From: Chalara sp. BL73
Lineage: Eukaryota > Ascomycota > Leotiomycetes > Helotiales
DNA length: 64,000 nucleotides
Assembly: GCA_918026815.1 (NCBI GenBank)
Contig: CAKJVC010000092.1
Location: 62,001 to 126,000, forward strand
Reading direction: 5' to 3'
Shown here: piece by piece, positions 12,124 to 24,359 of the stretch
Layout: the number at the start of each line of letters is the position of its first letter
How positions within the stretch are numbered: position 1 is the first letter of the stretch
The notes under the pieces: model-generated
Told to the model about the DNA's origin: nothing
Database searches by the model: none
The model's input: only the letters and a program-made list of their open reading frames with translations
Program-made: the position numbers and the translations under genes

Positions 12124-12900
12124 TGGATTAGGATATGAGTTCCTGTCGAGTTCTAGAGGTATTCAACTTTTAAAGCGCGCTGATGGAGGAGCATAAATTA
12201 GGCAAGTAGGGAAAGAGTTCCTATCAAGCAGTGTGCTGAAGCCCAGGGATGTCAGCATTGAGGATCTCTAGTGAGAAGAATTGCGAAAGAATTAAATCAC
12301 ATTATGGCACTGTGCCAATCAAAGCGGTCAGGTTGGACATGCTTATGTTTTCATTTCCCTACAGGTACTTGGCTTTAGTTCTGATATCTCGCTCGATCCT
12401 AAAACTTGTTTACTAAATGTTGAAAGTACTATTTCAAATCCATGATTACCTCGTAAATTTGTGTCTCCTTACACTATGGTCTTCAAAATCGTGCTTCCTA
12501 CAGAGGGCAATTGCCTACAGTCGCTTGATCTAGATCTTCATCCGATGTGTCATTGCATCCAATGTAATACACAATTTTCGCCACGTTCACGCCGCCACCC
12601 ACCATCTCTAGTTTGTTTCAGAAACTAGTTTAGGGGCTACCAAAGTAATTACGCCATGGGTAGCGGACTTAGAATAGAGGGAATCGGCCGGCAACTATAA
12701 AGTTTTCGGATGCATATAATTTGAAGGGTCACGGTCAATATAGAAGGGGTAACATAGAGCCATGTCGAGAGAAGCCGTAAAATATACATGGTTCAGAGAA
12801 ATATGAGATATTTGTGATGCAGAATCTCATTTTATCTAAGAATAGTTCTACATTATCAATCACTAGATTCAGGCATCAAAAGCATCAAATATGAAGATGG
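12124..12900. other. Intergenic: convergent 3' flanks of rtf2 and the aldolase gene
   Basis: The two neighbouring genes converge on this interval. It is AT-leaning and has no reading frame that resembles a protein. It should hold the 3' UTRs and polyadenylation signals of both genes; none stands out clearly. Confidence 0.6.
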
Positions 12901-14267
12901 TCATAGCTGACCAGCGGTATTGAAATCCTTCAGACCTTCGGTGACACGAGCAGACATTGTCTTTTCGCCCTCACGAACCCAAACACCTGTATATGTTAGC
13001 ATGAAATTCAGGGTTTTCTATAGTTAAGGGGCTATATAAGAGTACTATTGACACTCTTATGGAGCTATTGGCGAGAGAGACGGAGGACTTACGAGGATCA
13101 AAATATTTCTTGTTAGGCTTGTCCTCTCCATCGGGATTACCAACTTGCTTCATAATATAGTCTTTCTTAGTCAGGACGTAGTCTCGAATACCCGTGAGAT
13201 AAGCGTATTGCAAATCGGTGTCAAGATTGACCTTTACTACACCATAACTGATAGCTCTCTGGAATTCCTCCTTTGATGATCCAGAGCCGCCGTGGAAGAC
13301 CAAGAAGACAGGCTTGTCCTCCTTTGCCTTGATCGCAGCCTTAACGTGAGCCTGGTGCTTACCGAGAAGCTCAGGTTGTAATTTGACATTACCCGGCTTG
13401 TAGACACCGTGGACATTGCCAAAACCAGCGGCGATAGAGAAGTATGGCGAGATAGGCGAGAGGGCATTGTAAATGTTGAGAATATCCTCTGGTTGTGTGT
13501 ATAGGGAGTTATTATCGACATCCTCATTGTTAACACCATCTTCCTCACCACCTGTAATACCGATTTCCTGACATGATTAGCAAGCGCGCTTCAATATATA
13601 GCTACAGAACACATTCTTACCATCTCAAGCCATTGCTTCATAGGTGCGGCGCGTTTTAGGTATTCAGCGGTGGTCTTGATATTCCACTCAACTTCCTCCT
13701 CGCTCAAATCAATCATATGGCTGGAGAAAAGAGGCTCGCCGTGCTCCTTAAAGTATTTCTCATCTGCATCCAATAAACCGTCCAACCATGGGAGTAGCTT
13801 CTTGGCACAGTGATCGGTATGGAGGACGACGGGAATGCCATACACCGGAGCCACAGCACGGATAAATTGGGCAGCAGCAATTCCACCGGCAATTGAGGCT
13901 TCTTGCTTGCCATTGGCAACACCCTGACGAGAACGGGGTTAGTTTTCACACGGCTCTGGCGGTATAGGCTCTGGGACATTGCAGTACTAACCTTTCCAGC
14001 GAAATAAGCAGCACCGCCTTGAGACATCTGTAGAATGATCGGGGCCTTGGCATCTCTTGCAGCCTCAAGGGAAGCTACAATAGTGGACGAAGAGGTGACA
14101 TTCTGTTAGTGATTAGAAAAGCTTAGATATCGACAGACTGCAATGCACTCATGACATACAATGGCAGGAATGGCAAAGTTGTGCTCCTGGGCATAGTTGA
14201 AGAGCTTCAAGACATCATCACCAGTAATAACACCAGTCTTGCGAGTGAGGACATCTTGGACACCCAT
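12901..14267 (-). CDS. fba1: Fructose-bisphosphate aldolase, class II, 360 aa
   Basis: Zinc-dependent aldolase of glycolysis and gluconeogenesis, which cleaves fructose 1,6-bisphosphate to DHAP and glyceraldehyde 3-phosphate in the cytosol. Five exons (14267-14160, 14102-13992, 13923-13621, 13567-13093, 12986-12901) join in frame to exactly 360 codons, the standard fungal length. The start is MGVQDVLTRKTGVITGDDVL, in a favourable context (GCAGCCATGG). Key motifs are LQMSQGGAAYFAGK, HTDHCAKK (zinc and catalytic region, Asp/His about 110-111), EIGITGGEEDGV, VFHGGSGS (zinc His) and VNLDTD (phosphate binding). The end is DFNTAGQL. Introns are 54-106 bases with GTAAG/GTATG-type donors. The leader upstream of the start is rich in C, T and A, as in strongly expressed fungal genes. 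No sign of damage. Confidence 0.97.
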
Positions 14268-15519
14268 GGCTGCAAGTTCGTTGGAATAAGTTGAGATTGG
14301 GTTGGACCTTGACTTGTAGAAGTTCTTATGTCAGTGAGGGAAAGATGGGTGAAAGCGTACGGCGTTGAAATGAGTTTGGATAAAATCAAGGCAAGGCTGC
14401 GGATGATAGTGGAGGGGTTTTCTTTCGAATTTGTTTTTCTGTGGTTTGTGATGCGATAAGCTGGTAAACCCCGCTGTTGATGATGTGTGGTTGCGGACTG
14501 GTGAGGTGGGGTTGAAATCTTTTGCAGGAGGGGTTTTTCCGTTTAGGTTTCGTGCTAGATGTCAGGGCAACTGAGATTGGTTGAAACCAAGCACAGAGGG
14601 TCAGACCCTTGCGGACAATACAGCACGGTAATCGATATTACTGCCTGAAGTAGTGCCACTGATACGCTGTAGCCAGGCCAAACGTCACAGCTCTTCGAAA
14701 GGGCTATTACACGGTATAGGAAAACCACCAGGCAAAGTAGGGAATGAAAGCTGACGAAATAGAATGCCGGCATAGTCCGGCACCTAACCTACTATCGGCC
14801 ATTTGTTCGCAGTTCCGAAGTCGGTAAAACATTTTGTTAGGAGAGTAGCGTTCCAACGTACCTTTAATCTGATCAGTCTATGCGTACTTTGTTGTCGAGG
14901 CACGTCGTCTATAAATTGTTGGAGCTCTATAGCTTGGAAAAGGGCAGCCAGGTATTTGAGCTAGGGTTGATGTCTGCGATGGGTCTTTACAGTATTTTAT
15001 ACTTATCATTTTAACTCCAAAACCCGCCGCCTTCGCTTGGCCGCGATTCGCCCAAGTCCCCTTGTGCTGCTCTAACCTAGGGTATTGATGGTTCAATTCT
15101 TGGAACTCTACATATTTCATCGGGTATGACGATAAAATCACGCCGAAGGGTGTCCCGATTCAAGCCGATTAAGTCTGACCCGGAGTAGTTGAAACAGTCA
15201 ATGCTCATTCCTCCTGTTATACTACATATGTAGCTCTGTTCAAATTACCAGCAACCTCATGACTTCTAAATGCACTGATGAAGTCTTTTAAACTTCTCGT
15301 TCGGGCGGTGAAACGCTTGCTAAAGATGGTTCATCCCAACTCAACTGAATCTAGGGACATTGCAGTTTGTAGCTTCATAAAATTACATATTGTTTCCCTA
15401 GACATATCCATCCTTTGGGCTTCTTCTGAGACGGTCCAGCGTATTACACGCTTGGAATGAGTACATGACTGCAAGTTCACGGTTCTTGATCGTACATACA
15501 TTCGCACGTTCCTCAATAA
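14268..15519. other. Intergenic: aldolase promoter and leader, bL9m 3' flank
   Basis: Bases 14268-14470 read on the minus strand as a pyrimidine- and A-rich leader leading into the aldolase start. The rest (about 14,500-15,519) holds only short open frames without family resemblance on either strand. A small unrecognised gene cannot be excluded. Confidence 0.5.
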
Positions 15520-16580
15520 TCAGCCCTCGACCGCAACTTCTATAGATCTACGAACGACTTCTGAAGAATTGTCGAGTCTGATGTTGATATTAAAAGTGCC
15601 GAACTGCCTCACACCTATTTTCCCGTCCACTTTTTCAACGAAGGAGATATTGCGCGGTGATAGGTTGATACGACGTCCGTCCTCATCTTGTTCTAATATC
15701 GCTTTCAGATTTGCAGTCACGTCATTCGTTGTTACAGAACTGGCGGTTTTATCAATTCTCCCGCCGGCCAATTGTGCTGGTGCTTTCGTAGCTACCTCTT
15801 TCGCAGCCCGTTCCGCCGCAGCTGAGAGGACCGCGCCGGATGATAATGAGGAGGATATCTTCTTAGGGGCCGCAACTGGGATAGAAGTTGTTTCTGCTGT
15901 GGCAGGCAACCGAAAGAAGGTAATGCTTGGTGGGAGCAGTCGGGACAGTATAGTTGTTGCTTGTTCAGACTAAGTTGGAAGTGTTAGAATTTCGTTCAAC
16001 GCTCGCAACACGATCGAACATCTTACAGTAATCAACGCAAAATTGTCTTGCTTTAGCGCAGGTTTGTTTTTATCATTCTCCTTATTGAGGCTATTGACCA
16101 GGAATGAATCCTTACTTGCGCCATCTTCCGGTGGCTCTAGTGGAGCTACAGCTTGAGACCCAGCAGCAGACCTTAAAGCGGCCTTTCTAACTCTCACCGA
16201 GCCCCATTCAAAGTCCCTCTCCGCAGTAATATTCTTTCTTTTAAGCTCTTGAAGCTTTGGTGTAGTAACATAGGTTGCAACGCCGTCTGGGTACCATTGA
16301 TTTCTCATAACCCCTTTACTGATTGGCACAATTGAACCTGATCTGTCAGCCAGAGTTCTCATATACACAGACAATGGGCAAATATGCCACCCAACTCACC
16401 CTTTCTCCCATAGCCAGCGACATTCTGAAGCAACTGAACATTGACCGTAGCTATCTTCGCCAATTTTTTCTTTCCGCGGATTTGATTGCCCACTAGAAGT
16501 GACAAAGAATCTGCAGATAAAAGCATGCCTCTCGTACATGATACACATTGTGTGCCCTTAGAAAGAAGCGGCGATGCCAT
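15520..16580 (-). CDS. mrpl50: Mitochondrial large-subunit ribosomal protein bL9m, 313 aa
   Basis: Homologue of bacterial ribosomal protein L9, which binds 23S-type rRNA at the base of the L1 stalk; here in the mitoribosome. Three exons (16580-16400, 16337-16027, 15969-15520) join in frame to 313 codons. The N-terminus is basic and hydroxylated (MASPLLSKGTQCVSCTRG), which fits a mitochondrial targeting peptide. The L9 N-domain signature spans the first intron: VQLLQNVAGYGRKG joined to SIVPISKGVMRNQWYP. This join fixes the acceptor at 16338, not the nearer AG upstream. The C-terminal half is long and rich in Ala and Ser, with an L9 C-domain-like end (ISFVEKVDGKIGVRQFGTFNI). An in-frame ATG 21 bases upstream (16601) is an alternative start. 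The symbol follows yeast MRPL50 and is tentative. Divergent from the Ubp16-like gene. Confidence 0.85.
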
Positions 16581-17159
16581 GGTAAGCGTGATGATTCTCA
16601 TAAATAGGTATTCAGTTTGTAGCTAGAGTCCTGACGATTGCAGCTTCGGAGATGGAATATCTCTAACTCCACTTAAAGTTCCATTGGTTGCCCAGAACAC
16701 GGACCCGCTTCGGTCACCAAATACTGCCGTGCCCTCGCTATCGGTACGATTTGGAACTTTGACTCCGACGAGTTGTCATTATTTGTGGCTGTACAAGACG
16801 ATGACAAATGGCTTCTCTTCTTTCTAGCTTTACTTGCAGATGTGTCGCTAAAACATTTTCGTTGTATTGGATCTAGAAGTTATGCTGTGCCAGATATAGG
16901 TACTACAAGATTCACGCAAGGAAGAATATATCTGACTACTTGTAGCAGTATCGTCTCCACGCTGGTGCGTCGCTTTCTGACCTAGCCCGGAATCCCAGGA
17001 TCCAAATTCGTCAAAAAAGAAAAAAGGCTGCACTTACACAATCTCGTATTCTTGTTGTTGTACAGAACAGAAAGTCTCATTTCTCTCGTCGATTGGGATG
17101 GAAAAACGTCGCGAAAATCTGTGTCTTCCCTCCATCTTGCCTATGAGCCTGCGGTAAAA
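16581..17159. promoter_or_regulatory. Divergent promoter region of bL9m (-) and Ubp16-like gene (+)
   Basis: The 579 bases between two start codons hold both promoters. The open frame of the plus-strand gene runs back to about 17052 but begins with TTG, so it is treated as leader. No operator is recognised. Both products are expected at mitochondria, so a shared control region is plausible but unproven. Confidence 0.45.
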
Positions 17160-19184
17160 ATGCCCGAGAAGCCGCTGACAGTTGCTACTTACGCTGCAGG
17201 TGCGTCGCTTGCTGCAATAACTCTTGTATATGTTTTTGCTCCGACTTTCTTCATCGATGGCGATTCGAATGGATCTGCAAGTTCAAGGAAAAGAGGCGTT
17301 GTTGGACTTTCAAACTCTGCGAACGATTGCTTCATAAATTCAGTGCTCCAGGCTTTAGCAGGCCTTGGAGACCTACGACACTATTTGATTCGAGAAACGC
17401 ACAGGAGGAGTCTAGATGGCCCAGATATATATTCTCGCCTTGTCCCGGACCCAGCCAGAAAAAACCTGTCTCCATCAAAACTTGAAGGCCTCCAAGCTGG
17501 ACTAGTCACCCACGGCCTAAAGGATATTCTAGATTCTCTTAACGAGCGTCCCTTGTACAAGAAGACGATATCGGCATCCACGTTTGTAGCGTGCTTGGAA
17601 AATGCTTTCAAACAAAGGATCAGCAGGCAACAACAAGATGCACAGGAGTTTCTCCAGGTTGTGGCAGAAAGGCTCTGCGACGAATACCATGCGGGCCATA
17701 GAGCCAGAAAGTTTGCTAGACAGATACTTAATAATGGAAAGTCTGGTGAAGCCTTGGGACTTGATGCTATAGAATCTGAGCCTGAGCAAATAATCCTGAG
17801 CAATGGAAAAGTCCAACAAAATGTTCCACTACCAAGGACCGATGCAGCAAGCCGCTCTATTACGGATCCTGAAGGCGAGCCTGTGCCTCCAAGCTTCCAA
17901 GCTGGCCCGGAAGACCAGTCAAAACTACACGAAGAGGAAGGGTTTCCCTTGGAAGGAGGCTCAGAATCGCAGATCGAATGCATGACATGCAAATTCAAAC
18001 CAAAGCCTACCAAAACTACTTTCTGTTCACTAACTTTAAGTGTTCCTCAAGTCGGATCTACGACCTTAAGCTCTTGTTTCGATCAGATGTTCAAGACGGA
18101 ATATATTGACGACTTCAAGTGTGAGAATTGTCGACTTGTCCATGCAATGACGACTCTAGAGGAAGAGCTCGCAAAGTCAACATCCAATATTTTTAAGCAA
18201 AAGACACGGGAAGCTATCAAACAACTACAGGCCAAAATCAACACAGACCCAGAAGGACTTATCAACGAGGTAGAACTACCAGACATGCGCTACGCACCAA
18301 AAAGAAGAATTGCTAAACATGTTCGAATCACTCACTTTCCCAAGGTTATTGCCATTCATCTCTCGAGGTCCATTTTCGATGCAAGTAGATCAACTATGAA
18401 AAACTCAGCCAAAGTATCGTTTCCAGAAAAGTTACCGCTTGGAGGGCTCGCTGAGCGACGAATATATCGGTTGTTGAGCGTAGTTTGTCACAAGGGTAGT
18501 CACCACTCTGGCCATTATGAATCTTTTCGACGACAAAATGTATATCCACCATTCTCAACACCCAATGCGTTCCAGGGATCTATGGTTTACAGCAAGCCTT
18601 CGACACCTGCCGCATCCCAAATCTCAACGCCGCAGATGTACCCTCAGCAGAAGATTGATGATACCGTCTTATATAACGGCACTGTTTCATCCACATCAGA
18701 CCTTGGTTCTCCAGCCGCTGCATCATCTAGTTCACTCCTCTCTACAACTAGCCAGCACTCGGAAGAATCGTTTAGAGCTTCTGAAGCGGACCAGTGTTCG
18801 ATAGCAACATCTGCTTCATCATCCGTATCTAATAGGAGTAATATGACTGCCAAAGCTGCCAGCTACAATGCCACTCGCAATGTAGAGACAAGCAGCCTCA
18901 GATCTGTGGCTCGATCAGCACGAGAGTCGCTGTCATCAAGACTGTCGTCAAGCCGAGGCGGGCGTATGGATGGCCATACTATCACTTCAATTGGACAACC
19001 ATCCTCGCCGCATGCTGGGCCCTCGTTAGGCGAAGCGGCTCGGAGCAAGCGGAAGAAGGGCCCAGGCAATAATAGATGGTGGAGAATCAGCGATGAAAAG
19101 ATCAAGGAGGCTAAGACTAGCGATGTTCTTGCAATGCAGAAAGAGGTTTATATGCTTTTCTATGAGCTAGAGAAAGACGAATAA
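17160..19184 (+). CDS. ubp16: Ubiquitin carboxyl-terminal hydrolase, membrane-anchored, Ubp16-like, 674 aa
   Basis: USP-family cysteine protease that removes ubiquitin. A single exon starts at the ATG at 17160 (MPEKPLTVATYAAGAS). Residues about 6-31 form one hydrophobic transmembrane helix, as in yeast Ubp16, which sits in the mitochondrial outer membrane with its catalytic domain in the cytosol. The Cys box is GLSNSANDCFINSVLQAL with Cys about 57; the residues before the Cys are Asn-Asp where most USPs have Asn-Thr. QQQDAQEFLQ follows. Two CxxC pairs (CMTCKF and CENCRL) form the zinc-ribbon part of the USP fold. The His box is HHSGHYESF with His 452, and the last block is RWWRISDEKIKEA...EVYMLFYEL. 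A Ser-rich insertion of about 170 residues, probably disordered, lies between the His box and that last block. Assignment to Ubp16 rests on the N-terminal anchor and is less certain than the USP call. Confidence 0.88.
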   Translation: MPEKPLTVATYAAGASLAAITLVYVFAPTFFIDGDSNGSASSRKRGVVGLSNSANDCFINSVLQALAGLGDLRHYLIRETHRRSLDGPDIYSRLVPDPARKNLSPSKLEGLQAGLVTHGLKDILDSLNERPLYKKTISASTFVACLENAFKQRISRQQQDAQEFLQVVAERLCDEYHAGHRARKFARQILNNGKSGEALGLDAIESEPEQIILSNGKVQQNVPLPRTDAASRSITDPEGEPVPPSFQAGPEDQSKLHEEEGFPLEGGSESQIECMTCKFKPKPTKTTFCSLTLSVPQVGSTTLSSCFDQMFKTEYIDDFKCENCRLVHAMTTLEEELAKSTSNIFKQKTREAIKQLQAKINTDPEGLINEVELPDMRYAPKRRIAKHVRITHFPKVIAIHLSRSIFDASRSTMKNSAKVSFPEKLPLGGLAERRIYRLLSVVCHKGSHHSGHYESFRRQNVYPPFSTPNAFQGSMVYSKPSTPAASQISTPQMYPQQKIDDTVLYNGTVSSTSDLGSPAAASSSSLLSTTSQHSEESFRASEADQCSIATSASSSVSNRSNMTAKAASYNATRNVETSSLRSVARSARESLSSRLSSSRGGRMDGHTITSIGQPSSPHAGPSLGEAARSKRKKGPGNNRWWRISDEKIKEAKTSDVLAMQKEVYMLFYELEKDE

Positions 19185-20676
19185 TTCTCTGCAATAGACA
19201 CACCTACGCATAGATTTGGGGCATTAGTTTGTAGCAAGGCATCTATACGGCGCTCTTGTTGTACTTATAAGTATTTTGTACAGATCGGGAATATAGGAAG
19301 ACCAGTAGAGCTATAGGTAAAACGCAAGACGTGCATGCATGAGACGATTTATCCAATTCTAATGCAGCCAGAATAATTTGAAAGTAAACAATATACTTGC
19401 TCCTGCAAATATTATAGCTTGCGAGTCCGAGGGTCATAGGACCCTTTATTGGGGAGGCTGGATATTCAGTTGCAGAATGCTGGATTCGGCAGTCTGCGTT
19501 GACTTTGAATCTATTCTGGTTTGGTATCTGTTTGCAGGCGAGCAATGATTAGGAACCCTAAAATGGACCGATTGCATCAAAGGTAGAACAAGCGTAGCGT
19601 AGCCTAAGGTGGTCATAAATTAACGGCGACAGAGCTTGATATATACCTGCTCATGCTGAGCTGTCATGTACTACGGCCTCCACATTTCAGTATGTGCTTA
19701 TGCATCGATCGAGATGCTTACAGTGCTGTCCCAAGTACCGAAGATTGGGTTCCTGGGCTTGGCATGGCGCTCTGACACACTACTGTAGGTCCCTGAAGGT
19801 AGGGTGTCGAGTCATAAACAGGGAAGGAACCGCAAGGTACCCTGGTCACCCTCCTAGCTAACGGGGTAATGAGCAATGAATCCCTTTTTTTCTCTCTTAG
19901 TTCTTGCGTTAAGAGAAATGTTTTTCGATACCTATCCTCAAACTCAACTTGACCTTGTTCGGCGCCTATTGTCCTACTAATCATAATAAACTTCTTCAAA
20001 CCTTGCTGGAATGTGAAAGCGAAAGAGACCAGGGGTGAGTGGCAAATTGTTAGGTGCAAAATTCTCTCTCGCTACCTACACAGCAATATAAGAGTATTGT
20101 ACCGTCCTGTGCCTACGGAATCGCCTCTATGTTACAGTAGGACGAATTTGGTGGGTAGGCCGGCGGACCCTGCCGTGCCCTGGCTTTGGTCGTGCCTGCC
20201 ATGCTTGTCAACCCCAACAGCGTCATTGCCTCGCACCTTGTTAACACCTCAAAGAAATGGACCTTACAAAAAATGCCGATCTTCCCTTCCTTCACCTTTC
20301 CTCGTATTCTCTTTTATCTTGTCCATGATCACGATAACCCCCTCCCTCCTCTCTCCCCTTCCTTCTTCCTGGTTCGTTTCTTCTTTCTCCTCTCGTGGGT
20401 ATGCATTGGTACCTGTGATTCAGACCTTCTTTATTCTATCCTCCTAGAAAATCATTGTAATACTTATCATCGCATTCGCTCAGTCATAGACGGCGTGGAC
20501 AGATTTAAATCATTTCTACTTCCAATCACAAGCAAATTCTTGCGCTCACGACAAATATCTGTGCGAAGCTGGCTACCTCAGAAGTGGCGTCAATAATATT
20601 GTGATAAGAACATACCTTTGCTAACGATCATCGCCTCTTGCTGGCCTCTGGCCCAGCCCTAGCCGTTCATTTCACA
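19185..20676. other. Intergenic between the Ubp16-like and CSC1-like genes
   Basis: The first part is the 3' flank of the hydrolase gene and the second part the promoter of the channel gene. Short overlapping frames on both strands have no family resemblance. The only clear signal is a pyrimidine tract, annotated separately. Confidence 0.55.
20276..20397 (+). promoter_or_regulatory. Pyrimidine-rich promoter tract upstream of the CSC1-like gene
   Basis: About 120 bases are dominated by C and T (runs such as CCTCCCTCCTCTCTCC and TTCCTTCTTCCTGG), ending about 280 bases before the start codon. CT-rich tracts near transcription starts are common in filamentous fungal promoters. Function is inferred from composition and position only. 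Confidence 0.45.
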
Positions 20677-23600
20677 ATGGATTTACCACGATTACAGAGT
20701 CTTCTTATGAGAAGACAGAGCGATGGGACGAAAAAGCTGTTGGACCTGCTTGGGGACCCTTTTCAACAACGAGTAGGTTACTAAGTCACACTGGCCTCCT
20801 CTCGAAAACTGACTATAAGATAGAAAGAGAACAGTCTTGCAGATGGTGGATTTATTGCAAGCTTAGGAACATCAATAGGTCTTACAGCCCTTCTCGCCGT
20901 AGGGTTTTCACTCCTCAGGCCCTACAATTCCGTTGTATACGCGCCAAAACTCAAGATCGCAGACGATAGACACGCTCCGCCGCCGATGGGAAGAGGCATC
21001 TTTGCCTGGGTTGGACCAGTAATGAAAACCAAGGAGGACGACCTAATAATGGCTATCGGTCTAGATGCGACAGTTTTTCTGCGAGTATTAAGAATGTGTC
21101 GTAACATCTTTTTGATTCTAGCAGTCCTAGGGTGCGGGATTCTAATTCCAACAAATCTAGTCAAAGGGATTAATTTTAAGGGAATGTCGACTTTCAAACG
21201 ACTTACACCACTTAATACTTTCGGAACTGCAAACTGGGCTCTAACAGTTTGCGCATGGCTGTTCAACATGGTGTTTGCTGGTTTTCTGTGGTGGAATTAT
21301 CGTGCCGTGTTGAGACTGCGGAGACAGTATTACGAAAGTCCTGAGTACCAGGCCAGTCTGCACGCAAGAACTCTGATGGTGCGATATTTTTTTTCGCTCC
21401 CTCCAGTAGCTACTGACCCAAGCTAGATTAACGACATTCCAAAAACCTTTCGAACGGATGAAGGAATTGGACGGTTGATCGACGAAGTTGCCCCTACTTC
21501 TTCATTTTCGAGAACAGCCATTGCACGAAACGTCAAGGACCTGCCAGTGCTCATCGAGGAGCATGGCAAGATCGTTCGGTCACTCGAGAAGTACCTCGCA
21601 AATTACCTCAAAGATCCGACCAATTTACCATTAAAACGCCCAGAGTGTTACCCATCGAAAAAAGATCCGAACTGGGGTACTTATCCAAAAGGTCAGAAAG
21701 TTGATGCTATTGAGTATCTCACCACTCGCATAAAAGAATTGGAGTTAGAGGTCAAGGAGGTCCGTTTTAGTGTTGATAAGCGTAACCCGCTCCCGTATGG
21801 GTTTGCAAGCTACGAAGCAATCGATGAGGCCCATAATATTGCATTTGCTGCGAAGAAAAAGCATCCCCAAGGCACAACCATAGTTCTTGCCCCCCGGCCT
21901 AACGATATCATTTGGAACAATATGCCGCTTACTCCAGCTCAACGACGAACGCGTAGGATGTGGAACAATCTGTGGTCTATTTTACTCACTCTTGTGTGGA
22001 TTGTGCCTAATGCATTCATATCTATATTTTTGGTTTCCTTAACAAATCTTGCTAATGTATGGGATGGCTTCAGGGACTCATTGGCAGCCCACACAACCTG
22101 GTGGTCAATTTTTCAAGGAATTGCGTCCCCAGCCATTACTTCTTTAGTCTACCTCATTCTACCGATTATATTCCGACGCATGTTGGTGAAAGCAGGAGAC
22201 CGGACTAAGACAGCACGGGAACGTCATGTTACAGGAAAACTATATACATTTTTCATCATCAATTTTTTAATCGTCTTCTCGGCCTTTAGTACAGTTTGGT
22301 CGTTCGTCTCTACGGTTATTCACAAGACGAAAGCTGAAAAGAAGGATGCTTGGACGGCCATTAAAGAAGCTGAGATAGCTTTAGCACTTTTTGTCTCGCT
22401 CTGTCGTATCTCGCCTTTTTGGGTTAACTGGCTCCTCCAACGCAATCTGGGGGCGGCTGTTGACCTAGCACAACTATGGACCCTGCTCTGGAGCTTCTGC
22501 GCGAGAAAGTTTTCCAGTCCTACCCCCAGAGAAATGATTGAATTGACAGCTCCACCCGCATTTGACTACGCCAGTTATTACAACTATTTCTTATTCTATA
22601 GCACCGTCACCCTTTGTTACGGATATCTCCAGCCTCTTTGCTTTCCAGCCTGCGCGCTATACTTCTGTTTAGATGTCTACCTCAAGAAGTATTTACTTCT
22701 TTATATTTTTATTACGAAGACTGAGTCTGGCGGCATGTTCTGGCGAATGTTCTTCAACCGGATGATATTCGCGGCTATGCTCTCCAACTGTGTTGTATTC
22801 CTTGCTACTTGGGTTCATGGCGATGGCGCACATCTACAAGCTTACCTGATCGTCCCCTTGCCATTCCTAATGCTTGGGTTCAAGTGGTATTGCAGCCGCA
22901 GCTTTGACGATAAGATTCATTACTACACAGTCCGCAATAAGCTCCAGGACCCAGAATCAACTCGCGCTAATACCTTCGGTGGCAAGAAGGATAGGCTTGC
23001 ATCACGATTTGGCCACCCAGCTCTTTACAAGCCGCTAATTACACCCATGGTCCACGCCAAAGCTCAGAATATACTTGCATCGGTATATGGTGGTCGCTTG
23101 ACCGATAGCAACGCCGCTGGGTCGAATGAATCTACGTCGTTTTCTGGGTATTCCGATACTTTTGCACTTGACCTCATGCACCCAAAACAACCAGGTCGAA
23201 AAGCTGCAAGCGTACCGGGTTTTGAAATGGTCCCTGAGGATCGACTCGATTTCGAATATTTCAAAGGCAGGGCAGAATTCAGTGACGAACATGGTGGTAA
23301 CGGCGGGATATATGGTAGGGCGGAAGACATCATAAGATCTGATACACCTGGCAGTCAAAGCATGTGGGGGGGCAGTGATACATCACGTCCAGGAACGCCT
23401 GGCACACCGACGGTTGGGAGATCATTTCCCAATACTGGACGTTACGCCAATCAGCAAGCTATTTCTCATGATGCTCAGGCGGATTCGCATGGTAATAGTT
23501 CGATATACGGGCTCCAAAATAATAGCCAGACAAACCTACTTTATGCAGCAGCCGACATTCCTATTGCCACTACGGGATATACAGAACGAATTCGAGACGA

Positions 23601-23727
23601 TAGTCAAGAGAGAAGGGCCTCAGGTTTCCTAGGCGGTGGCCCACAAGGGTATGGCGGGCTACCCCAGACGGACGAGGACCACGATCCGATGAATTATGAT
23701 TATTTTAGAACCAGAAGACAAGGTTGA
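20677..23727 (+). CDS. CSC1/OSCA/TMEM63-type calcium-permeable stress-gated cation channel, 983 aa
   Basis: Membrane protein of the DUF221 (RSN1_7TM) family; yeast Csc1 and plant OSCA members are osmotically or mechanically gated cation channels. Three exons (20677-20772, 20824-21378, 21427-23727) join in frame, with introns of 51 and 48 bases; the second intron removes a stop and joins LHARTLM to INDIPKTFRTDEG, as expected for the family. An N-terminal TM (about 40-65) is followed by VVYAPKLK, two more TMs (FLILAVLGCGILIP and NWALTVCAWLFNMVFAGFLW), a cytosolic loop (PHM7_cyt, about 220-395) and the DUF221 core, which starts after PAQRRTRRMWNNLW. Conserved core motifs are PPAFDYASYYNYFLFYSTV and ITKTESGGMFWR. 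The C-terminal 230 residues are soluble and low in complexity (Gly, Ser, Asn). It is intact and forms the last conserved gene before the repeat island. Confidence 0.92.
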
Positions 23728-24359
23728 GGACATTGATTGTGTGGTTTCGGGCTATTTGATATACTACAGCACGCTGTGACTTTACCCAGAGGTTGTTTAA
23801 CATGCATTGCGACGGAGTTGCTGGGGATTACTTACTTCGTACATGGAATAGTACAACATCGCAGCGCTGGTTTAACATGTATACTATGAATTCTCTACCT
23901 CACCTGTTATACTTAGAAGTTATAAATGTGCTAGCCCGTCCCTGTAGTGAAGATTAAAGTTCTATTTTCCTTCTTTTTCTTGTTACGCGCAGGTAACATA
24001 CTTATGTCTTAGGGGCCTGAGTGTAAAGGGCTGAACCCGTAGGGATGACTCGGCTGCACGTGCCTTCGGCACGAGCCAGCTCTCGTTGCAAACACGTGAC
24101 AGCGCGTAGCCCCCGTGGACCCTCCGTGGAGCCACCGACCCGTTACAGGCCAAGTTATAAAACCCGTAATCTCCTGGATTTTTGTTTTTTTTTTGTTATC
24201 TAGGCAGTAATAGTTAATTGAACAAGTTGTCACGGTACTCGTGACCTATGTATAGCGGAATAGGGAATTAACCTTTCGGTCAATTCAAGTGCCTTTTTGG
24301 CTAGCTGGCGTAGCGGTAAAACTGATTCCTACTGCTATCTCTACACAAGTCATTATTAG
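23728..24359. other. Transition from the gene-rich core to the repeat island
   Basis: No gene. At 24059-24073 there is a small perfect hairpin (CGTGCC-TTC-GGCACG) inside a GC-rich patch. At 24228 a TGTCACG motif resembles the ends of the possible LTR at 45,072. From 24,360 the composition drops sharply to AT-rich. Confidence 0.5.
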
